A stretch of DNA of 64,000 nucleotides from DASRHY01 sp035650275 (GTDB lineage Bacteria > Actinomycetota > Actinomycetes > Propionibacteriales > Kribbellaceae). Shown here in pieces: positions 17,806 to 24,833 of the stretch. The notes beneath the pieces were generated by a model that saw nothing but the letters and a program-made list of their open reading frames with translations, was not told where the DNA came from and did no database searches. Within the stretch, counting starts at the first letter, position 1. Every line of letters starts with the position of its first letter. The stretch covers positions 114,928 to 178,927 of the forward strand of contig DASRHY010000008.1 of the NCBI GenBank assembly GCA_035650275.1, in the 5' to 3' direction. The position numbers and the translations under genes are program-made.

Positions 17806-18903
17806 ATGCCAGGGCCGACCGCAGGAAGCGCCGTACCCGTGGGTAGGGCCCGCACACTCGCTCAGGTGTACCGACACTTCGGTGAGGTCGACGCCGCCGA
17901 AACATCGCCGCTGTACGAGCGCGTCGCCGTCGCCCTGAGTGAGTCCGACGAGGCGCTGCGCGCCATCGAGGCGGCGCCGGCGCGCAAGCGGCACCCCACG
18001 GTGATCCTCGCCGCGCTGCACGACCTCGCCCTCGCCGGACGCGCCCCGGCGCTTGCCGCCGCCTATGCCGCTGCGGACGGCGACGCTGCCGCTGGCGCGG
18101 CGATCGACACGCTGCTGCGAATGACCGACTCGGTCGTGGCCATCGCCGTGCGCCGGCAGACGCGGACCAACGAGACCGGACGCTGCGCCGTGCTGTATCC
18201 GGCCATTGCCGAGGCGGCGCGCCGGGTAGGCGCGAATGCGGTTGGGCTGATCGACGTGGGCTGTTCGGCTGGGCTCAATCTCAATGTCGATCGCGTTGGC
18301 ATCACATACAGCAACGGACAGTCGCTGGGCGACCCGTCATCTCCCGTGCAGCTGTCGTGTTCGATCGTGGGAGACCGGCCCGTCCCGATGGGCGCGATGC
18401 CCGATGTCGTCGCCCGGGTCGGCGTCGACCTCGATCCGGTCGACGTGACCGACGCGGATGACGCCCGATGGTTGCGCGCCTGCCTATGGCCGGATCAGCC
18501 GGAGCGGGTCGCGAGGCTCGAAGCGGAGATGGCGTTGGCGGCGGCTGCCCCTCCGCTGCTGCTGCAAGGTGACGCCGTCGAGGTGGTGCCCGACGCCTTC
18601 GCCCGTGTGCCCGCGGACGCCCTGCCTGTCGTCACCACGACGTGGGCGCTGTCGCACTTCCCGCTCGAGAGCCGCCTGCGCTTCCTGCACCGCCTCGACG
18701 AAGCGGCGGCCGGCCGGGCGGTGGCGTGGGTGTCGGCGGAGGGAGTCGGAGTCGCGCCGGCGATACCGACACTTGGCGATCGCCGCGCCTCTGGCCACAG
18801 CATCATCGGTCTGGCGGTGTTCGACCGGTCGGCTCTGCGCGCCGAAGCCATTGGCCGCTGCTGGTCGAAGGGCCGCTTGCTGGCGTGGCTCGCAGACTCC
18901 TAG
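17806..18903 (+). CDS. DUF2332 domain protein
   Basis: The 365-residue protein matches actinobacterial DUF2332 proteins. It has an alpha-helical N-terminus (LAQVYRHFGEVDAAETSPLY near residue 20) and a central LIDVGCSAGLNLNVDR that resembles the SAM-binding loop of Rossmann methyltransferases. A later VVTTTWALSHFPLESR looks like a further methyltransferase-type strand. Function is not established for the family; a methyltransferase-like fold is an inference. Codon use is less GC-rich than in neighbours, and gene remnants lie on both sides of this patch. Expression is probably leaderless. Confidence 0.75.
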   Translation: MPGPTAGSAVPVGRARTLAQVYRHFGEVDAAETSPLYERVAVALSESDEALRAIEAAPARKRHPTVILAALHDLALAGRAPALAAAYAAADGDAAAGAAIDTLLRMTDSVVAIAVRRQTRTNETGRCAVLYPAIAEAARRVGANAVGLIDVGCSAGLNLNVDRVGITYSNGQSLGDPSSPVQLSCSIVGDRPVPMGAMPDVVARVGVDLDPVDVTDADDARWLRACLWPDQPERVARLEAEMALAAAAPPLLLQGDAVEVVPDAFARVPADALPVVTTTWALSHFPLESRLRFLHRLDEAAAGRAVAWVSAEGVGVAPAIPTLGDRRASGHSIIGLAVFDRSALRAEAIGRCWSKGRLLAWLADS

Positions 18904-18994
18904 TGTCCTGCCCGGGCGCTCCCACAGCAGCACGAGCATGCGCACCGCGAGGTTTGCCAGCGCCATCACACCCGCGACTACTCGCAGGCCGCCC

Positions 18995-20608
18995 TCAGAC
19001 AAGGCCACTCTTCACAGCGTGGATCGCCGCGGCGGTCCGGGTCGAGACGCCGAGCTTGGTCAGGATGTTGCTGACGTGTCGGTGCACGGTGCGCTCGCTG
19101 AGGTGCAGTTGTACCGCGATCTCGGCATTGGTGTGACCGTCGATGATGAGCCGCAGAACCTCTGCCTCCCGCGGGCTGAGGACATCGGTGGTCTCGCCCA
19201 GCAGCTCGCGCGTCAGGTGGGCGTCGGGCCGGGCGCCGAGGCTCTCGAAGGTTGCGAGTGAGGCACGCACCTCCAGCACCGCGCCCTCCTCGTCGCCGAC
19301 GGCCCGTCTTGCCTCAGCCTGGTGGCGGCCGACGACGGCTACCTCATACGGCGCCCCAAGCTCCCGCCACGCGTCGGACGAGGCGCGCAGTCTCGGTAGC
19401 GCATCCGATGCCAGTCCTCGGGCAAGCAGCACACATCCCCGGATGCTGTCGACGGTCGCTCGCAGTGCGAGCGTGGGGTAGGTCGACAGCGCGCTCTCGA
19501 CCTCCGCGACGAAGGCGTCCGCTGCGTCGAGGTCGCCGTGCGCGATGGCGATCTCGGCGGCCGCAGGCAGGAGTGTCAGACGCTCATCCGTCTGGGTCCC
19601 CTCCGCCAGCGCTCGCCGGAGGCCGGACTCTGCGGCATCGAGATCGCCCTCCCGCCAGCGAAGTAGCGCGAGGCCGGGCTGCCCTGAATGTCCGTAGGCG
19701 ACGGCCCGCTCGTACGCCTCCCGGGCGCCGGCCTTGCCCTGCAGGCGCCGAACCTCCCCCAGTTCGTACCACGCGTGCCCGACGATGAGCTGCGCGTCGA
19801 CGGCCAGGTCGGCGCAGGTCTGCTCGAGCTCAGCCTCGCTGCGCGCCCACCCCCCTCGCAGGCGCAGCAGCATCGCGCGATAGATCCGGCAGTTGCCGTA
19901 GTACACGCCTGTCAACGAAGGGTTGGTCGCGAGCCACTCGTCGAGCGCGACCGACCATTCGGCGGCGCGCCCGAGCTCGCGCGCTTCGTAGCAGGATCCA
20001 ATTGCGGCGCAATACATGGCACAGGTCGCGCGCACCGAGGTCGACCCGGTGAGTATCCGAACGATCGCCTCGTCCAGCAGCGCAACACCCCGCTCAAGGA
20101 ACCCAAGCTTCAGCGTCGCCCGACCACGCATCGTCGTGGCAATCGTGACCAGGTCGACGTCCCCACAACTCAGGCCGAGCTCGCTTGCGCGGAGCAGCAT
20201 CCCCTCGGCGGTCTGCCAGTCACCACGCGCCATATGCCGGTAGGCCTGCGGGATCAGCAGCCAGCCGTACTCCTCACCACCCGCGGCCTCGCGGGCACGC
20301 TCGACCCACCCGGCACCGAGCGCGAACTCCGCACGAGCGAAGGCATGCGCACTCCACAACCAGTACGCCGCGCGCGTGGCCTCATGGATCGCCGCTGCAG
20401 AGCTGTGCTCCTCGAAGCACCGGCCAAGCTGCTCGACCGCCTCACTGATCCGCCCGCCGATCTGCGCGGCCTCGGCCCAGCGCTCGCGATCCTCGACGGA
20501 CAATGGCGCCGCGCGATCCGCCGCGCCGTACCGCTCGCACGCCTCTACCCACCGCGATGCGCTGTGGTGCATGCGCGCGGCGCCCAGATCGTCGGCGGCG
20601 TCCGTCAT
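18995..20608 (-). CDS. LuxR-family regulator with TPR-like sensor region, no ATPase
   Basis: The product of 537 residues ends in a LuxR helix-turn-helix: LSPREAEVLRLIIDGHTNAE and LSERTVHRHVSNILTKLG, about residues 470-530. The preceding 460 residues are alanine-rich helical repeats of TPR/MalT type (for example ALRWREGDLDAAESGLRRAL) without a Walker A motif. It is therefore a shortened relative of LAL regulators lacking the STAND ATPase. It is divergent from the ABM-domain gene at 20772 (163 bp apart) and may control it. Base composition is somewhat lower in GC than the core genes. Confidence 0.85.
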   Translation of the reverse strand: MTDAADDLGAARMHHSASRWVEACERYGAADRAAPLSVEDRERWAEAAQIGGRISEAVEQLGRCFEEHSSAAAIHEATRAAYWLWSAHAFARAEFALGAGWVERAREAAGGEEYGWLLIPQAYRHMARGDWQTAEGMLLRASELGLSCGDVDLVTIATTMRGRATLKLGFLERGVALLDEAIVRILTGSTSVRATCAMYCAAIGSCYEARELGRAAEWSVALDEWLATNPSLTGVYYGNCRIYRAMLLRLRGGWARSEAELEQTCADLAVDAQLIVGHAWYELGEVRRLQGKAGAREAYERAVAYGHSGQPGLALLRWREGDLDAAESGLRRALAEGTQTDERLTLLPAAAEIAIAHGDLDAADAFVAEVESALSTYPTLALRATVDSIRGCVLLARGLASDALPRLRASSDAWRELGAPYEVAVVGRHQAEARRAVGDEEGAVLEVRASLATFESLGARPDAHLTRELLGETTDVLSPREAEVLRLIIDGHTNAEIAVQLHLSERTVHRHVSNILTKLGVSTRTAAAIHAVKSGLV

Positions 20609-20771
20609 CAGGGTTCACCCACGTCGATCCTGCCAGCCGGCGGCAATGGGCAGGAATACCCACGCAGGCGCCGCGAACGTCGGCCTTCCATGCCGATGCC
20701 GGGTCGCAGCTTGGCGCCGGAGTCTGGAGTCACTCGCCCGAATCCATCGGACGCAACCAAGAGGAAGCGAA

Positions 20772-21170
20772 ATGAGCGCACCATTCATCTTCGTCGGCAC
20801 CCACCGGGTCAAGCCGGGCAAGCGCGAGGAGTTCACGACGTACTTCACCGAGCTCTGCGCCGGAATCGTCGAGCCCAACGAGCCCCGGCTGCACTCGTTC
20901 TTCGGCTACGCCGCGCCGGGCTCGGACGTCGTCACCGTCGTACAGGTCCACCCCGACGCCGACTCGATGGCAACCCATATGAATCTGATCATGGAGCACA
21001 TCAGCGAGTCGTACGCCGAGTACCTCGAGCCGGAAAGCACCGTCCAGATCTACGGCAGCCTCAGCGACGAGCTGGCCCAGACGGTCGCCGGAGCATCACA
21101 GGGCAGCTCCGACGAGGCCGTCACCATCCGTGAACCGTTCGCCGGCTTCAGCCGCCTGCCCGCAGTGTGA
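20772..21170 (+). CDS. ABM-like (antibiotic biosynthesis monooxygenase fold) protein
   Basis: The 132-residue product has a ferredoxin-like ABM domain: VGTHRVKPGKREEFTTYFTE at the N-terminus is the usual first strand and helix. Members include quinol monooxygenases, heme-degrading enzymes and many unknowns, often acting as dimers without cofactor. The ATG follows AGAGGAAG by 5 nt. The divergent LuxR gene is the likely regulator. The substrate is unknown. Downstream to 21354 I see no gene, only lower-GC sequence. Confidence 0.7.
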   Translation: MSAPFIFVGTHRVKPGKREEFTTYFTELCAGIVEPNEPRLHSFFGYAAPGSDVVTVVQVHPDADSMATHMNLIMEHISESYAEYLEPESTVQIYGSLSDELAQTVAGASQGSSDEAVTIREPFAGFSRLPAV

Positions 21171-21354
21171 CCCGCCGGGCGCCAACACAGAGGATCCGAT
21201 CCAACCGACACTCAGCACTGCCTTCCAGCACCCGATCGCCGACGTCGGCGATGGGGCTGGCCTTCCGGCACGCTGAGAACCAGCCACGATGAGACTCGCA
21301 TACGTGCTGAATGCGATGGCTCGCTCGGTCTCCGCTCGGTAATCCGACGGTCCA

Positions 21355-21772
21355 CTACGTCTCGAGCGCGCTATACCTACCTACCTGACTGACTCGACGA
21401 AGGAGGTCAACTCCTTGGCAAAGGAGCTCAGGTGCAACCAGCGGGGCAACGTGCCCACCACCGGCTAGTTCACGCACGTATCCGTCAGCGACGTGCTGGG
21501 CCAGGTACAGCGCCGATTTCGAGACCCATGTGCTCTTGGTCGTCTCCCTGCTCCACAGGGCGACCATCGGCGCCGAGATCCTCGCAAGCTGCTCAGGGTC
21601 GTACGGCCGGGGCCCCTCCTTGGACAGGTTCTGCTGGAAGTACTGGAGCATGGCCGGGATGCTGCGTCCCCCATCGCTCGAAGAAGTCCCCGTCCAATGC
21701 GGCAAGCTCGGCTCGAGCCGCGTCGGCGAGCAGTTCACCACTAAAATGGAGGTTTGCGGAAGGCGTGTCACA
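21355..21772 (-). pseudogene. Alpha/beta hydrolase pseudogene, truncated and frameshifted
   Basis: One minus-strand frame from about 21665 downward reads like the C-terminal third of an alpha/beta hydrolase: ISAPMVALWS, then GGGHVAPLVAPE with the catalytic histidine. Upstream of about 21670 the coding-like sequence lies in another frame (ELLADAARAELAALDGDFFE), so a frameshift falls in the GATGGGGGA run. The nucleophile elbow and the N-terminal half are missing because the sequence runs into the tRNA terminator. This is a decayed fragment, not a functional 138-residue gene. Confidence 0.65.
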
Positions 21773-21777
21773 ACGGA

Positions 21778-21816
21778 TCAGGCCCTGACCTTGCGTTTCC
21801 GCAGGTCAGGGCCTGA
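21778..21816 (-). terminator. Hairpin downstream of tRNA-fMet
   Basis: A perfect 14-bp stem (21778-21791 and 21803-21816) has an 11-nt loop and no U tract. It lies 7 nt past the tRNA 3' end, so it probably ends or processes the tRNA transcript. The loop and right arm share a 17-mer with 43770-43786. Confidence 0.75.
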
Positions 21817-21823
21817 CTTTCAG

Positions 21824-21897
21824 TAGCGGGGGCAGGATTTGAACCTGCGACCTCTGGGTTATGAGCCCAGCGAGCTACCGAGCTGCTCCACCCCGCG
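21824..21897 (-). tRNA. Initiator tRNA-fMet (anticodon CAU)
   Basis: The minus strand reads CGCGGGGTGGAGCAGCTCGG from the 5' end. The anticodon loop CTCATAA sits between GGG and CCC, the three G:C pairs diagnostic of initiator tRNA. The C1:U72 end is unpaired, also an initiator trait. CCA is not encoded (CTG follows A73). A strong hairpin follows immediately. Confidence 0.93.
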
Positions 21898-22002
21898 TCG
21901 TGTAAACAAGTCTAGGGGACATGGCCGAGGCAGCCAAATCGGGTCCCCGCAGGCTGCAAATGCGAGTGACGCGGGCCACCAGGCGACCTACCGTCGGATG
22001 GT

Positions 22003-22971
22003 ATGAGGGGAACGGAAGTCCGGCCGTTCGAGGCCGGCGATCTGGACGGGGCGGGGCGGCTGCTCGCCGTACGGCATCAACATCATCGGAAGACGCAGCC
22101 GCTACTGTCCGCGCGGTACGAGGACCCGGCCGTCGCCCGCAAGGAGGTCGAGGCAGTCTGGGAGAGCGACAACGCGTCGGGGGCGGTGGCGGTGGACGGG
22201 GGCCGGCTGACCGGGTTCCTGCTCGGGTCGCCGAAGAGCACGCGGGTGTGGGGGCCGAACCTATGGGTCGAGGCAGCCGGAATGGCGGTCGAGGACGCCG
22301 AGACGATGCGCGACCTGTACGGCGTCGCGGCGGCCCGGTGGGTCGAGGAAGGACGGACCGCGCACTACGTCGTCGTACCGGCGCAGGACGCCGAGCTGGT
22401 CGACGCGTGGTTCCGGCTCGGGTTCGGGCAGCAGCACGCGCATGCGATCCACCCGGTGCCTACGGAGCCACCACAGGCGCCGGCACAGCTCACCATCCGG
22501 CGCGCACGACGCGACGACATCGACGTACTGGCACAGCTGGACCTGGCGCTGCCGGAGCACCAGGGCCGATCGCCGGTGTTCTCGGCCGGCGAGATGCCGA
22601 CGCTCGACCAGGCGAAGAAAGAGTGGGACGAAGACATCGACGACGAGGAGTACGGGTACTTCGTCGCCGAGCACGATGGCCGGGTGATCGGGTCCGCAGT
22701 GGGCTGCGCGCTGGAACGGTCCAGCGCGCACCTCGGTCCGGCGCGGCCGGACAACGCTGGTTTCCTGGGGTTCGCTGCGGTGCTGCCGGAGGCGCGCGGA
22801 CTCGGTGCCGGGCGGGCGCTCGGCGAGGCGGTGGACCGGTGGGCGGCTGAGGCCGGGTACGACAGCGTGGTGACCGACTGGCGGGTGACGAACCTGCTGT
22901 CGTCGCGGACCTGGCCCCGGCTGGGGTTCGAGCGGACGTTCCTACGGCTTCACCGGGTGGTCGGGTACTGA
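22003..22971 (+). CDS. Tandem-domain GNAT acetyltransferase
   Basis: The 322-residue protein contains two GNAT folds. The N-terminal copy (about 1-155) is degenerate in its acetyl-CoA loop. The C-terminal copy (about 160-320) keeps FLGFAAVLPEARGLGAGRAL, the motif that binds the pyrophosphate of acetyl-CoA, and ends with SSRTWPRLGFERTF. Such tandem GNATs acetylate amines, including drugs or protein N-termini; the substrate is unknown. TACCGT lies 8 nt before the ATG, so it may be leaderless. Its stop abuts the convergent stop of the next gene with no gap. Confidence 0.85.
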   Translation: MRGTEVRPFEAGDLDGAGRLLAVRHQHHRKTQPLLSARYEDPAVARKEVEAVWESDNASGAVAVDGGRLTGFLLGSPKSTRVWGPNLWVEAAGMAVEDAETMRDLYGVAAARWVEEGRTAHYVVVPAQDAELVDAWFRLGFGQQHAHAIHPVPTEPPQAPAQLTIRRARRDDIDVLAQLDLALPEHQGRSPVFSAGEMPTLDQAKKEWDEDIDDEEYGYFVAEHDGRVIGSAVGCALERSSAHLGPARPDNAGFLGFAAVLPEARGLGAGRALGEAVDRWAAEAGYDSVVTDWRVTNLLSSRTWPRLGFERTFLRLHRVVGY

Positions 22972-24006
22972 CTACAAGCAGGGGCCAACTGTCGAGATGA
23001 TCCCGCGGTGGTCCGAGGCCGGTATCGGGTAGCGGCTGCTGTCGTCGCCACACCAGCCGCGGCTCACCAGGATGTGGTCGATGCGGACCAACAGGGTCGC
23101 CCAGTGGCCGATCTGCGTCGGCCCGGCCCAGTTGTCGAGCATCGCGTCTGTGAGTTCTGCGTCGTCGGTGAGAACGCGGTAGTTCCGGGCCCGGTCGGAC
23201 GTGTTCAGGTCGCCGGCGACGACGACCGGCAACCGAGCGCGGGCGGCACGGGCTGCGATCTGCTCGACCAGTCGGTGGTGGCCGTTTACGGTCGTCTGGT
23301 ACGACGGCCCGCTCGCGGTCCACCACGGCCGCGGCACGTGTGCCGCGATCAGATCGAACTGGCCGGCTGGCCCGTCGACCCGCAGCAGGAAGCCCGGCAG
23401 GTCGGCGCTCGGGCCCTCCAGCACCGTGAACGGCAGCCGGCTGAACACCCCGATGTTCGGTCCGTTGAGCACCTCGACGTGCTGCGGGTATGCGGCCGAC
23501 AGCCGCGCGGTCAGCGGCGCCCCGATCTCGGAGATGACGAGTACGTCGGCGCCCAGACCGAGCAGGTCGGTCGTGCCCTCGAGCTCGCCGGCGCCGATGT
23601 TCGCCGCGGCGATCCGGACCGATCGGGCCGGGCCTGTCGCACCCGCGTCGCGCGGTACCCAGGGCGCCACCGTGGCCACCGCGGCGACCAGCAGCGTAGA
23701 CACCGCGAGCGCGAGAGCGGCGCGCCGCCCGCGGCCGATCAAGGCGGCGACCAGGACGGCGACCACGGCGACGGCCGCGGCGAGCGATGGCAGCAAGATC
23801 GCGATCACATCGGTGACGGGCCCGAAGGCGTCACGGATGAGGAACCAGGTCCACGGCAGGATCGCGAGCAGCACGATGACAGCGATCCGACCGGCCCTTG
23901 CTGACCCCCCGGTCATGCCTGTTGCGGTATCGCCCTCGGTTTCCGCGGCATCGCCGACCCTGTCGTGCTCCGAGCTCGGCGACCCTCCCTGCGCGCGGTA
24001 GGACAC
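22972..24006 (-). CDS. Membrane-anchored endonuclease/exonuclease/phosphatase (EEP) family protein
   Basis: The 344-residue product has about three N-terminal membrane helices (residues 40-115). An EEP domain follows with IAAANIGAGELE, VISEIG, VVAGDLNTSD, IDHILVS and the final SDHRGI, i.e. the Asn, Glu, Asp-Asn, Asp and Asp-His catalytic set of the DNase I-like fold. The catalytic domain should face outward and hydrolyse a phosphodiester or phosphomonoester such as a phospholipid or extracellular nucleic acid. Start choice is uncertain: the GTG at 24006 has a ribosome-like GGGGA too close, and the ATG at 23916 is possible. Confidence 0.8.
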   Translation of the reverse strand: MSYRAQGGSPSSEHDRVGDAAETEGDTATGMTGGSARAGRIAVIVLLAILPWTWFLIRDAFGPVTDVIAILLPSLAAAVAVVAVLVAALIGRGRRAALALAVSTLLVAAVATVAPWVPRDAGATGPARSVRIAAANIGAGELEGTTDLLGLGADVLVISEIGAPLTARLSAAYPQHVEVLNGPNIGVFSRLPFTVLEGPSADLPGFLLRVDGPAGQFDLIAAHVPRPWWTASGPSYQTTVNGHHRLVEQIAARAARARLPVVVAGDLNTSDRARNYRVLTDDAELTDAMLDNWAGPTQIGHWATLLVRIDHILVSRGWCGDDSSRYPIPASDHRGIISTVGPCL

Positions 24007-24209
24007 TCCCCGAGGCTATGCCGCGATCCGGCGAGATGCGAGGCAACTCGAGGACTTCCTCTGCGGCCGGTTTTCGTCCACAACTCACCGAACTCGGCCA
24101 CTCATCCACAGTGTCGAAGATCGCTCTCGGCGCCCGGCCATTCACCGGCACGTTCTCCGGCGAGACCGTCCCGCGCCCGGCGGATGGTCGCGGGACAACC
24201 GGAGGACCC

Positions 24210-24767
24210 ATGGCTCTTGTACGACGCCGCCTGCTCGCCGCCACCACCGCACTCGCCGCGGGACTGGTTGTCGCGCCGACAGCGGCAGCCGCACCGCTGA
24301 CCGAACCACTGCCGGTGATCGAGTGCTGGCGCACCGCGTCGATGCTCGACGGTTTCGTGATCGGCCATGTGCCGCGCGGCGTCGGCGGGTTGCGGACCGA
24401 CTTCAGCTACGAGTGGGAGGAGGTCACGTTCCACAGCCGGGTCTGGGAGACCGGTCCCGACTCCGAGGGGCACTACAGCGTGGACCTCACGGTGAAGACC
24501 TTGCGCGGAGTGCGGCTGAGCGACCTCGATGCCGTCCGCGCCTTCCTGACGGAGTACTACGAGTACGACCCGGCCCAGTGGCCGCTGCGCCCGGTCAAGG
24601 TCGGCCGGTACGACGGCTACCGCGCGCACGACCAGGTGTTCTGGTTCGTCTCGCCGGGGGTCGCGGCCGCGGTGACGATCGACGAGGACAAGTTCCCGCA
24701 GTCGGAGCTGACTGCGACCGCCCACGGGTTCCGTCCGGCCTGCGACGGCCCGATCCCGCCGGCCTGA
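24210..24767 (+). CDS. Secreted hypothetical protein
   Basis: Of 185 residues, the first 28 form a Sec signal peptide (VRRRLLAATTALAAGLVV then AAAAP). The mature part begins with a lone cysteine region (PVIECWRT) and has a second cysteine near the C-terminus (RPACDGP), so one disulfide is likely after export. No domain is recognised. GGAGG lies 5 nt before the ATG. It converges on the UPF0182 operon, with a strong hairpin between them. Confidence 0.7.
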   Translation: MALVRRRLLAATTALAAGLVVAPTAAAAPLTEPLPVIECWRTASMLDGFVIGHVPRGVGGLRTDFSYEWEEVTFHSRVWETGPDSEGHYSVDLTVKTLRGVRLSDLDAVRAFLTEYYEYDPAQWPLRPVKVGRYDGYRAHDQVFWFVSPGVAAAVTIDEDKFPQSELTATAHGFRPACDGPIPPA

Positions 24768-24781
24768 CCGCGAGCTCCCGC

Positions 24782-24823
24782 GGTCTCACCCTCGGCAGAC
24801 TGGCGCCTGGCGAGGGTGAGACC
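24782..24823. terminator. Bidirectional hairpin terminator
   Basis: A perfect 13-bp stem, GGTCTCACCCTCG at 24782-24794 and its complement at 24811-24823, with a 16-nt loop, lies between the convergent stops at 24767 and 24834. There is no U run on either side. Confidence 0.75.
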
Positions 24824-24833
24824 CGGGTAGGCC

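Noticed and set aside
18484..19008. Minus-strand frame starting at the LuxR stop with a hydrophobic beginning
   Set aside because: It has no natural end before running antisense through the DUF2332 gene; only the first 36 codons look membrane-like, too little to call.
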